From Lotus japonicus (Eukaryota; Streptophyta; Magnoliopsida; Fabales; Fabaceae): DNA of 64,000 bases. Below, piece by piece: positions 46,723 through 57,900 of this stretch; the stretch's first letter is position 1; each line of letters opens with the position of its first letter. Both the position numbers and the translations under genes were made by a program. The notes under the pieces are model-generated. The model made no database searches, was not told the origin of the DNA, and saw nothing but the letters and a program-made list of their open reading frames with translations. The DNA lies in assembly GCF_012489685.1 (NCBI RefSeq), contig NC_080042.1, positions 82,646,983 through 82,710,982 of the forward strand, given 5' to 3'.

Positions 46723-48508
46723 CGTGACTTGGTAAGATTTTAATTAAATTGAATGAAGTTGAGAGCTGCACATCAAGCCCTTCAAAGCTTCACTATTTAT
46801 AGGAATCAAGTAAAAATAACGTGCTTGAAACTGGTTGAACAATACATCAAGACAGAGTAGGATTCATAGGAGATATCATGGCAAACACATGGCTAAGGCA
46901 CGCATGGTGAAGAAAAGGTCTGTATCACCTTCTTGAAATTCACGAATAAGTAACCAAAAACACACGTTTGCACTGCAGCTGAATGATGACAAATTTTGAT
47001 TGGCTTCCATGGACGGTTAGAGATAAATTAGGCAATAATAACCTAAACCTAGTATTAAAAAGCTATTATTATTTTATTTTCAAATACAGCCCTGGATATA
47101 TCTGTTTTTTCTTTTCAAATATAGTCTGGATGACTTTGAAAAAAAAATATAGCGACAGTTTTCTTTTTAAATCAATTTACACTAATCTTTCAAAAAAAAA
47201 TTCCACACTAAAACATACTTTTCAAATTGATTTATAATCTTTAATACTAAAAAATATAACTTTGTCAATAAAGTCAATCTTTAATGCAATATATTAATTC
47301 TCTTAAAAATTAATGACTTCTAAATTATCAAACAAATTAACGGTAAATGCAATAAATTTTGTATGCAATGAATTGTCAACCAATTTTAATGACCTTATAT
47401 TATAATTGAGTTTGTTTTAAATTTTTCTATATAATAATAGTAACTTTTCTGATGTACCAAAAAAAAAATAGTAAGAAATGCTACAGTTTTTTCTTTTTCA
47501 AATATAGGCTGGATGATGACAGATTTTTTTTTTAAACAACACACGTTGATTGGCTCCCATGGACGGTTAGAGATAAAGTAGGGAATGATAACCTAAACCT
47601 AGATTTAAAAATCTGTTTGTTATTTTATTTTATTTTCAAACACAGCCTGGAAATATTGCAACACATGCTGAAGCTACCACGTGTCCAGCTCCAAGCTTTG
47701 CTAAAAATAGTAATCATAATTTCTTTTAGAATTTTTTTAATGTTTCTGCATACGTGGCGCAAGATTGGGGGTGGTTCCAATAGTATGACGTGGCAAACTT
47801 TCCTTCTAATGGGCTCTCTTTTTATTTATATTGAGATGAGATATTGAGATATTGAGATAACACATAACTCCTTTTTACTAAAGAAACAACTGAGAACCCT
47901 AATCCCTAATTCTTCCATGTAATAAACTGTATCCGTTTTGTCTGTTCTTCTTCTTCTTCTTGGCCTCCTTGCTAAAGGAATTCACAAGATCTGGCGAAGA
48001 AAATCAATAAGTCTTGCCAGAATTAATCTTGTATGCAAAACCTAAACAACAAGGGTTGATATTAGATTCAATTATTGTTGCAGTGCTACAACAATTGCAA
48101 AGCGGTGATGAAAATTAGACATAACCCAAATTCTACTATTATTTTCTTAAACTTGAAAAAATTGATTTAATTGTTGTTCCATATGACAATTATTCTTATA
48201 TTTTAAAACCATTTAGTGCTGCTGCGGCCATGGCAGGTGAGAAAGAAAAAGTCAGAACTTTGAGAGCATCCAAAATATCGTAAGAATTCTTAGGGTTTTT
48301 CTTTAAAAGGAGTTATGTATTATTATCTTAAATGATTAGTTTATTGTGCAAATAGATTATTTAATAAAGTGAGTGTTATGAAAATAGAAAATAAAATGAA
48401 TATTGAAATGAGTTGGAATTTATAAAAACACATGTTACAATATCATTGGAACACCTCATCAAAGGGTGATTTAATCCAATTTTTATCAAGGGTCATTTAG
48501 ACAACTTC

Positions 48509-49315
48509 AATAATAACAATGGTTATATTAAAAATAACAACAAAAACTAATCAGAATTTATTTTTCAGCAGGGACCCTTCGATTTTCAATTTGACTTGAG
48601 ATAAAATATCAGTTTGTGATCCTCCTGTGCCTTCTTCTTGGATTTGGATTTTCATACTTCAAATGGTTTTGGGTTGTGCAAGTGAACTAACTTGTTACCC
48701 CTCTGATCTTTAAACAGTAAAGCCCTAGATGCCACAAGCCCATATGGCTTTGATAGGTTCACTATGTTTGAAACAAGAGGCCCATCATCAACTTCCTTCC
48801 CACCCTTTGCAAGCCAGAGCCAGGAACCAATGGGCCTGAATGTGAAGGCCTCTTAAAAAGATGTCCACATAAGGTTTGGCTTGGCTCACCAGCCCAGAGG
48901 ATTATAATCACTCGTTACGGTCAGCGTTTCAAATCATCACTTGTCGCCGAGGACCTACTCTCTTTGTCAATAATTTTTTCGGGAAGAGACTTAGTTCAGT
49001 CGGCGTCACGGTGACACAAAGATAGAGACTAATATAATATGATGTTTAACCCAAAAATAAAATAGAATTAAAATCTTGTAAATTTTAGGAGCATGAACAC
49101 GTATGAGAGGTTGTGAGTCCAGAAAATTGAACCACCTCAGAGTCAACACTTCTCCGTTTTCATTGTCATCGTGTCCATCGTACCTTTCTTTCGATCCAAG
49201 CATCAGGTTTGGTCTGGTGTCCCTTTCCATCAACGAATCCTCCATCCATCACCAACCGAACCACCACCCTATTCCCTCTCTTTCTCTCTGTGTGTGAGTT
49301 TCAGAGAGGATTGCA
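48509..49315. other. Upstream region of paralogue C
   Basis: About 48640-48760 resembles the sequence downstream of paralogue B (36640-36760), sharing GTGCAAGTGAACT and CACAAGCCCA. This suggests that the B-C interval once was short. The last 200 bases are a CT-rich likely 5' UTR. Confidence 0.5.
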
Positions 49316-52300
49316 ATGGCATCAGTAGGGGGTGACATATGGAAGGCCCATGTGGGCATGGCGCTGGTTCAGCTCTTCAATGGCGGCTACCATGTCATCA
49401 CCAAGGTCGCCCTTAACGTTGGGGTTAACCAACTTGTCTTCTGTCTCTACCGTGATCTCATTGCTCTCGCTATCCTCGCACCCCTTGCGTATATCCGTGA
49501 AAAGTATACTCCTTTCACATGTTTACAACTTTCACAGCTTTTTCTTTGATTACCCTTTTGGAAAGTTTTAATTTTGTGGATTAGTTTTCATTTGGTTTGT
49601 TTAATTAGTTGGAATAAGATGCTTAAACACCTAATTCACAATTTGGAGGGTTGATGCATGCCTTCTTTGCTTTGGTTTGTGATGTTTGCAACACTCTTAC
49701 TACTCATTTCTGCATGTTAGGGGATTAGGGGTTAACCTGTGTTTGCATGATTTAGTGTTCTTATAATCTTATCAATGCATTTAACTCATTGTGTATGATT
49801 GATTATGTGCTATACTATGGATCATGTGACCTACATTTTATGACCATTTGGATTTTCTCAGGTGGTGTTTGGTACATGAATGATTTATTCATAATGTGAC
49901 AGCCTGGGAAGTATTTTTTTATTTCCTCTGCCAACAAGGAATTTTGTTTTAATTTCCTCTGAGAAGTTAAAACATTTCTTATGCTGTACGCTAATGCACG
50001 TATGAAAATGTACACTTATGTTTGTTGATGTCTAGAGCTCTCTGCTTGCTAATTCAGAGCATGCTCTGTATTTATCTAAGATCATATAGCTTATCCTTTT
50101 TACTTTAGTTTGAGGTAATGAATTATTTTCTAAAATCTTGGTCTAGAAAAGTTGTTGCTTGTTTATGGCAAATGGTTCCTGACTAATTTCCATTACTATC
50201 ACATATGAGGAAAAATACTTATTTTGATTGTTTGTAGTATGTTTGACTATACTACATTCAAACTCTAGAAATAAATTTTAACTTGCAACTTTTTTGTGGC
50301 CTCTTCTAGTCTTACCATATTCTTCACTTTATTTCTAATGTTCTATGAGTATTAATTATACCATCTTGGTTGTAGACAGACACGACCACCCATTACTAAG
50401 AACCTCCTGATGTCATTCTTCTTTCTTGGATTAACTGGGTGAGGTTCTTGATACTAGTCACTTATTTCCTATTTCCATTACATATAAATGATAACTTGTT
50501 TTATTGATGCATGTGCTAACTTTGCTTCTCTATTTATGATCAGGATATTTGGCAACCAACTTCTGTTTCTCATTGGTTTAAGCTATACTAATCCAACTTA
50601 TGCTGCAGCCATACAGCCAGCCATTCCAGTCTTTACATTTCTGCTAGCCGTAATGATGGGGTCAGTTTTACCCTTATCATTTATCAATTTCAACTTGTGT
50701 GTGTGTGCACATACACACATCTAGAACACAAGCAAATTGCACACTCTTAATTGCAGTGCATAACTGTGTATGTTAATAAACTTATTCAAATACACCAGGA
50801 GTCCTGGACATACAGTGACACGTACCTGAATATATTTTTTCATGCAGTACAGAAAGAGTGAATATACTCCGGAATGATGGTCTGGCAAAGGTTGTAGGAA
50901 CTCTTATCTGTGTTTCTGGTGCCGTATTGATGGTCCTGTATCGTGGTGCGGTTTTGATAGGATATGTAGAAATTAATCATGCAGCACATAATGAAATAAG
51001 TGCCAAAGGTCAGCCAGAGACTTCTGGATGGTTAATGGGTGGTTTTCTGGATCTTGGGTTCGACCAATTTCATCTTGGAGTTCTGTGCTTGATAGGGAAC
51101 TGCATGTGCATGGCCGCTTTTCTAGCCATTCAGGTATTTATTATTTTCTTATGTATCACGCTCATTGGTATGAAAAGCAATTTATGACTTTCAGATGAAA
51201 ATTTAGTTGCAAATGAATTTTTCACTCTTACTCTATCTTTTCACATGTTCGAGTAATTTGTCTTGTACTGAATATGTCAACTCTTTTTCTTATATGATAA
51301 CTGTTGAATACAGCATTATGGGAGAAAAATTAGCGATCATTGTCAGATTTTGCTTCTGTTACCCATTTACAAAGCTGTGGTTTTATTATTTCTGGAACTA
51401 GCCTTTTTTCACGTAAATCCTGATGACAGGGAACTTGTGATACTCTGTCAGTGTCACTTCTGGGCACTCCAAGTTCTTTTTATTTCATGTCTCTTATGAT
51501 TGAGATGTCAATCCTAGTCCATTTAACTTCTTTTATGATTTAAATTAAACAATTGGATTTTGAATAGTTGTAGTTTGCTTGTTCCTTCTATTATAAACAT
51601 TCACTTCACTATCACTAATTTCTTTTGTAAAGTTGAGGTTCTCTGTTCTCTATTAGGCTATGGTTTATGGTGTGTGTTTGCCTATGATTCTCCATAGAGT
51701 TGATACAAATTATTTGTTGGCAGTTTAGGGGCCTGTCATGGTTTGGTCTCTTTATAGTTTGGTGAAGTGTTTGAAGAATGACGTAAAACATACGTGGTTG
51801 TTCTTTACAAGTGAAAGTTATAAATAAACCTTCCGTTTTTCGTCTTCGCCTGCCTCTAAACACATACTTAGATAGGATTACTTCCCCATGTTTTCATTCT
51901 TCTCATCACATTAAATGACTTGCTGTTGGATTCATCATTCTTATTAGTCGTGCTAATTCCTAAAATAATTTATTGTGGTATTTGGTTCCATATGCGAAAT
52001 TATTGGTGTATTTAATTTATTGCCCTTATTTATTTTCAGGCACCGGTATTAAGAAAATATCCTGCAAACCTATCTGTCACAGCGTATTCATACTTCTTCG
52101 GAGCAGTACTGATGGTGACAGTGTCATTATTCATGACTAATGAGTCAACTGACTGGAGTTTAACTTCGTCAGAATTGCTTGCTGTTATATATGCTGTAAG
52201 TGACTAGATTTTTAAATTAATCTCCAGTCTCATGAACCCTTAGTAGTTATTGCTGATGAATTTGGTCCATCTTAAGACATTGGATTACTGAAGTTGTCTT

Positions 52301-53646
52301 CTGAACTTAGCCCCTTTTCTTTGTTTGCATTGTTTTGTTCAACATATTAGCTATCAACATTGCATGTTTTGTAAAGGAAGGTATTCTCAATTCATGAAGC
52401 AGAAGTCAATGATTTACAACTTTACCCTAGTTTTGGGTTTTTACTTCGGATCTAATTTTGATCCACCATTAGTGTCAAAGGTTTTAACTATTTGTAAATT
52501 ATTTGTTACGGCCTGCTTATAAAATTATTGAAAGGGTTTTGCTAGAAGTGAACAACTTATGTTAATATGATGATGTGGCACTTTACTTTTGAAGAGCTGT
52601 AAATTGATAATAGATTTCATCTTCTGTTAGCTTTTGTTGCTAATTTCAATACTGAATCTGTTTGTGTTTTCAGCAAACAGTTATCTTGCTTAATCTAAAA
52701 TCTTGTTGCATTTGATGATTGATGAGATTTGTAACTCCAACTAAAACCTGCCATTGGCCTTGCTGGCAAAATCAGCAAACTGTTTCTACCTGGAAGCAGC
52801 AATAATTGAGAATAAGATGGGATTTGTTGTTATGGTTCATTTTAAAGGATGAAAAGATTGAAAGTATCCTATGTTTTTACAAATATTTTGATAGATTTAT
52901 CTCTAATAGACTATTTTGATGGATTATTTTCTTTATTTGTTCAGGGAATTATTGCATCTGCCCTTAACTATGGACTCATTACATGGTGCAACAAGATCTT
53001 GGGACCAGCTTTGGTTTCCCTTTACAATCCACTTCAACCTGCGTTTTCTGCCTTCCTGTCCCAAGTTTTCCTTGGAAGTCCAATTTACTTGGGAAGGTAT
53101 AGCTCCTTTTACTTCCAGTCATTGATGCATTCTTTTCTAGATTAATCGCATGTTTGGATCAACTTCTCTTACCTCAAAACAAATTTTGGATCCCAGAAGC
53201 TACTCACATAAGCTTCTCCCTAGAATTGGTTATAGCTTTAGAGTCAATTGTTGAAAGACTTCCGAACATGCACTAAATGGCTATTTGCTACCACTTGATT
53301 TTTTTAAAACAGTCTTACTAGTTAGGACAATATGACTTCAAAAATATCTTATATCATGGCATGGCATTCTGAAATTATGTAGCATGGCATTCTGAAATTA
53401 TTTTATTTAGAAGTTTCTTATTATTCATTTTATGCATGTGACGACAGTATCATAGGGGGATCTTTTATCATTGCTGGTCTGTACACTGTTACTTGGGGAT
53501 CATATAAAGAAAGACAGGCAACTGTTGGAGTTACTCCAAATGGCTCTTGGGTCTCTGAACCACTTATTCATGAAAAAAGTGCATACCAGAAAGGTCTCAT
53601 TTTTTCAGGGTCCTCTAGTGTTGTATCCCCAAAGTCATCAGATTAA
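49316..53646 (+). CDS. WAT1-related EamA transporter, paralogue C (7 exons)
   Basis: Exons: 49316-49503, 50376-50438, 50544-50660, 50848-51133, 52040-52195, 52945-53096 and 53448-53646, 386 residues. It has the same exon sizes after exon 1 as A and B, but a shorter N-terminus without the Ser-rich stretch. The first unit has [19 protein letters not shown] and [20 protein letters not shown]; the second has [14 protein letters not shown] and [20 protein letters not shown]. Intron 1 has a normal GT donor (GAAAA/GTATAC), unlike A and B. The tail adds an Asn (TPNGSW) and lacks part of the A/B C-terminus. It is probably the oldest of the three copies and faces the APY7-type gene. Substrate unknown. 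Confidence 0.9.
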
Positions 53647-53909
53647 GGAAATGAATTATAGGATGCCAATGCCTTGTAAAAGCTGGTCCCTAGACTCTTC
53701 AATTCAATCTGTTACTGCAGTCATTGCAGTCTGTAAATCTGTAGATGATCATGTCAATGTGGGATGTTGTTTGAGGAAAAACTCAGTGTTGTCCTGTTAA
53801 AATTATATCTGAATTTTGACACCAACTTTGAAATATGATTTCATATCTTTTGAAACAAAAAAAAAGTATGCTTGACTTTAAGTAAAACAACTAGGATAGT
53901 AGCCCGTTT

Positions 53910-53924
53910 CCGTGCTATGCACGG
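53910..53924. other. Helitron 3' hairpin
   Basis: CCGTGC-TAT-GCACGG, 6 bp arms and a 3-base loop, next to the CTAG end. Confidence 0.8.
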
Positions 53925-54701
53925 ACGAGCGATTCTACGATTTAATATAATTAATTCTTCAATTATTAAGATGAACAAATTAATTTACATATCAATAATT
54001 TATAATCTTTTCAATTATATACCGTAGTTGTCTAAATGACCCACATGAAAGTTTGGTTAAATAACTCATGGTCCTAGACGAACCAATCACATTTAAGATA
54101 AGTGAAATATAATTTTCATATTTTATTTATATATTTATAAATAATTTTATTGATTCATTAGGATGAGGTTAAAATCAACAAAATTTATCATCATCTTTTT
54201 CAATACATAGGTGACAATAAATCGATTATTAACTTTAATAGATATAAAACATCTGTATTTTACATTTTTTTTCACATTTTAAATATAATTATAATACCAT
54301 AACAATGTTACAATATTCAATTTATTAGAAATGTACAATGATAAAATGATAAGTCAAAAAGATATGGTCTCCTTTTTTTTCCAAGACTTAACAAAAAAAA
54401 AGTATGATCAGATCTTTAATTATCCAACAACGCCTATAAACTGGAAAAAAACCTACTTGATTTATTTTATTAAAATATTACCTGTATTTAAAATAATTAA
54501 TAGCTATGCACCTTTCTTCATGTCAATTTTGAATATAACTTTGCATATTTATAATTCTAAGAATTAGTACAAATATATTTAATTTTTAGCAAAACTATTT
54601 AATTTTAGAAAATTGTAAAAGCTTAGTTGGCAAAGAAAGTAGACAACCTTCTTAGAAAAGATGACAATTGACAAATCAATATAAACAAAGGACAACGATT
54701 G

Positions 54702-54829
54702 GGGGGAGGGTAGCTCACTTGGCGAACTAAGGAAAATGCAAGGATTGCAAGGTGAAGGATCTTGGTTCAAAGCCCAAGCAAAAGAACTAATTTACTAACC
54801 ATTAACAGCTAACATTTGTCTATAAAAAA
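54702..54829 (+). mobile_element. tRNA-derived SINE
   Basis: The unit starts GGGGGAGGGTAGCTCACTTG. It holds an A box (TAGCTCACTTGG, 54711-54722) and a B box (GGTTCAAAGCC, 54764-54774) at tRNA-like spacing and ends in a run of A. The flanks ACAAAGGACAACGATTG and ACAAAGGACAACAATTG form a 17 bp target duplication with one mismatch. It lies inside the 4.0 kb Helitron and so inserted later, using LINE machinery. Confidence 0.85.
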
Positions 54830-55574
54830 AACAAAGGACAACAATTGATTTGTGATCCCATAAACGAAAGCTCTATGAACTTGGTAGCAGAGCCAGTCTT
54901 GTGAACAAAGAAAGCGGGGAATTTTGATGAGAAAGTTAACCAAAGTAGTTAACAAAGAGACTGAATGAGAAGTGGTTTTCAGCGGGAAGACTTTATCCCA
55001 ATCATTCAGTGTGACACATATATATGGGCTTTCCCTTCTTAGAAAGTAAATGATAAAGTCTTGTTAGTAAAAAAAGATGTATGAAAGAGAAGGATCACAA
55101 AATCCATGAAAGGCAGTAATATATAGAAAAGGAATCAAGTATTCTTACTTGTGTGTGGCCTAAATGAGAAGAAACTTATTTGTTGGCATCTGAATTTGTT
55201 GATTCAATAATTGAATAAAAGGAAGAAAATGATACAAGTCTATTCATATGACCATCAAAATAAGGCTTAAATATACTTTATTCATTCTTATAAGCATATT
55301 GTTGGAAAAGGACAAATGAAGCATTCACAATGAATACAAACACAAACTTATATTGATAATAGGGTTACTTAAACTACAATTCTGCACATCACAGTTCTCA
55401 AGAGGTTACAAAATAGCAAATGCATATCACGTTCACCAAACTACATGCAGTTCTAACATAGGACATGTAGCATCACACTTAATTAAATACAATACTTAGT
55501 TCAATGGCCCCATAGATTTACAAAAAAGGGACATACATAATGCTAACACATAACACCCAGGTACATTGAATTCT

Positions 55575-55961
55575 TCATTCAGAGTAAGCAATATCCACCA
55601 TCCAGTAATGAACCTCTAGAAGCCAGCAGGTTGAAATTTCATGTTTTTCCTGGACCTTGAACTCAGCAACTGGTACAAAACGACCCTCACAGTCAGACCC
55701 CCCATCAGCTATCTTAATTTCCTTCAAGCGATTAATTTCACCTAACAATCCATCATCAGCATTGGCAAAGTCATGACCAGTGATTTCTACCTTCTCCACC
55801 ACCTTTGTTTCAACCTTTCTTAGCTTGCTATCTGCATCTTCATAAAACTCACTACCAGACACTTTCAATTTTCTTTTCACCAAATTTGTAAGAGCACCTT
55901 CATTGATACTTTTTCCATATCCAGCAACATGGGCAGCATGTTCTCCCTCACCATCTGTCAC
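55575..55961 (-). pseudogene. Terminal exon of a Helitron RPA-like gene
   Basis: Begins after an acceptor (CTTAG) with VTDGEGEHAAHVAGYGKS and runs to a stop after DIAYSE; it contains the charged stretch EFYEDADSKLRKVETKV. By itself it has no recognised domain. Its place after the OB-fold-like exon at 56.3 kb suggests the C-terminal tail of the same gene. Confidence 0.45.
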
Positions 55962-56168
55962 CTAAGAGTTCTTCTAAAGTTAAAACATGCTACCTAAGAT
56001 GTCACCTATGTTATAAAAATTGACTGTTTAAGGATGCATAATATATATATACCAGTTCTAACTCACACATGATACCTAACAAAATAAAAACATAAACACT
56101 ACATCTATGTCCTGTAACAAAAAAAAAACTAATAAGGTTAATAGTTGTGTACTTGTATCTAGATTATA

Positions 56169-56393
56169 TCACAAAATACATACAAAAATTACCATAATCG
56201 ATGTAGTACTCGCTGCCTCAGAAAAGAAAAGTGAAATGATCTCAGTATCAGCACAAATTCGAAGAACCTCATAGCAAGGAAACCCCTTAATTGTAATACC
56301 AGGAATCTTAGAAACTTTGAACAACAATTCTTTTCCAATAATTTTTTCCTCAACCTCCAGCAGGTAATCAACATCAACAACAGAATGCATCAA
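56169..56393 (-). pseudogene. OB-fold-like exon of a Helitron RPA-like gene
   Basis: Reads DVDYLLEVEEKIIGKELLFK followed by VSKIPG and YEVLRICADTEIISLFF. The pattern (L/V)(I/L)GK.L.FKV ... Y.V ... D.EII resembles the C-terminal OB fold of RPA subunit 1 in plant Helitrons. The upstream domain was not found intact. Confidence 0.5.
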
Positions 56394-57900
56394 GGAAAAA
56401 ATAATTGAGGAAGGAATCAGGTAATCAAACTAATCCAATATAAATTAATAAATCATTATACTATATCAACAAAGGCTTGGCAATACTCACATCCAAAGGA
56501 CAGACCAGATCCAGGGGTGACAAACTAATGAAAATATATAGTTATATTGCTTCAACTGCAGATTTGCCTAAGCACGTGATTCCAATTAGTATACAGGTAT
56601 GTCATGAAAACATATTTGATGAGTGTTTTCAAAGAAATTGCAATTTTTTGTGCAGTGGCAGCCTTAAAATTATGATAAGATGCTATGCTTTATCCTTTTA
56701 CTGCAATAAAGCAAATTCACTAACCAATAACCTGAATAGGAAGCAAAATACTATAATCAACTTATGAAAACAAACATAATAACCTATTTTGAAATTTTTT
56801 TCAATTTCAAATATCAGGTTTTACTATACAATAATTTTTGAGACCACAACTTCCAAAACTGGACAGAAAACCTCAAGATCACCCTTTAAAACCAATGAAA
56901 GCAATATAACCAAAGAAGACATATAGAAAAAACCTACCTGGAAGCAAGCACATAGCACTTCTTCAAGAAAAGAAATAACCTATGAACGATCAAGACAAGA
57001 TTAATAGCATATGGTTTGCCAGGATCAACAACAGGAAACATCTTTGCTTGGGCATAAGCTACAAAGGGGATGGAAAAGATCAACAGTAAAAGCCATAAGT
57101 AACAACAATCAACAATTCTCTATACGAAAGGGGAGATAAGCAAAAGAAAATTGCATTGAGCAAGAACACCAAGAAGAACAGAAGAGAGCAGTATTTATAG
57201 ACAAGTGCAAGTGAGAAACATTTGAGCATTTCAAAAAATAAATTAAATTACATTAAATTGAATTGAGTTTCAGCAGTAAACCTGCTTCACAGCTATGCAT
57301 ACCAAACCTCTGTTACTGACCTGACATGGCTTCTGATACACATCTACCATCCTCCTTCAGATAGCACATTATGCACATATCAAAATCCTTCATCAACAGT
57401 TCTATTCTCCTCCTTCAAATTACAACCTATCTGACAATGACTTGAAGAAACTTAGGTCAGGGTGACGAAATTTTCCCTAAATCGTGTTCAACAGGAAAAC
57501 CTAAAATTTCGACTTCCTACTTCAACCAAACTTACAATGATCCTTCCTTCTACAACTACACCTAACCCAAACAACTACTGCAGGACACAGGCTGTCTGCA
57601 AGAATGACGATGGCTATGGACACACTCTTTGCCTCATCCAGAAACACGCTACAGGGACAGGGGCTGCAGGGGTGACATATACCCACGAAATCAAACCATG
57701 GTGAACACACTCTATCACGACGTTCTGTATATCAGAAAATTAGAGCAGCTTGAGTGGAATAAAGATGAAAAAAGTCTCACAAAGGAAGGGCCATGATTAA
57801 ATAGATCGCATGGAGAGAGAATCAAATGGACGGCCAAGATTGAAAGTTCTTTTAGGAATAGTGATTTCTTGAGTCTCTTTTAAAGTGTAGTAGAAGTAGA

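Larger units (their letters stand above)
45066..47857 (-). mobile_element. Helitron, internally deleted
   Basis: On the minus strand it begins TCTCAATATC at 47857 after an A and ends CTAG at 45066 before a T, the A/T target rule of Helitrons. A hairpin CCCGTGC-ATG-GCACGGG lies 11 bases before the CTAG end. Inside are a TATA box (near 46800), two RPA-like exons, and the last part of a Helitron helicase. The Rep domain and most of the helicase are gone, so it is non-autonomous. A 5' subterminal block is duplicated: about 46985-47130 and 47520-47665 share CCATGGACGGTTAGAGATAA. Confidence 0.88.
44884..48508. mobile_element. Inverted-repeat (foldback/MULE-like) element split by a Helitron
   Basis: 44884-45065 and 48330-48508 are inverted copies: left TTGTCTAAATGACCCTTGA, right read in reverse TTGTCTAAATGACCCTTGA, continuing through GTAACATGTGTTTTTATAAA and TATTAAATAATCTATTT. 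The match resumes at 47858 (CACATAACTCCTTTTTA against reversed 48300-48325). The left arm is therefore interrupted exactly by the Helitron at 45066-47857. Without that insert the element is about 830 bp with terminal repeats of at least 210 bp. No transposase is present and no target duplication was found. Confidence 0.75.
53891..57900 (-). mobile_element. Helitron, about 4.0 kb
   Basis: On the minus strand it begins TCTACTTCTACTACAC at 57900 after an A and ends CTAG at 53891 before a T. A hairpin CCGTGC-ATA-GCACGG (53910-53924) precedes the end by 15 bases. A TATA box lies near 57191, and RPA-like exons follow. No helicase was found, so it is non-autonomous. It starts only 245 bp beyond the stop of paralogue C and contains a younger SINE. 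Near its 3' end (about 54030) a GTTGTCTAAATGACCC motif recurs, as in the inverted-repeat element at 44.9 kb. Confidence 0.82.
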
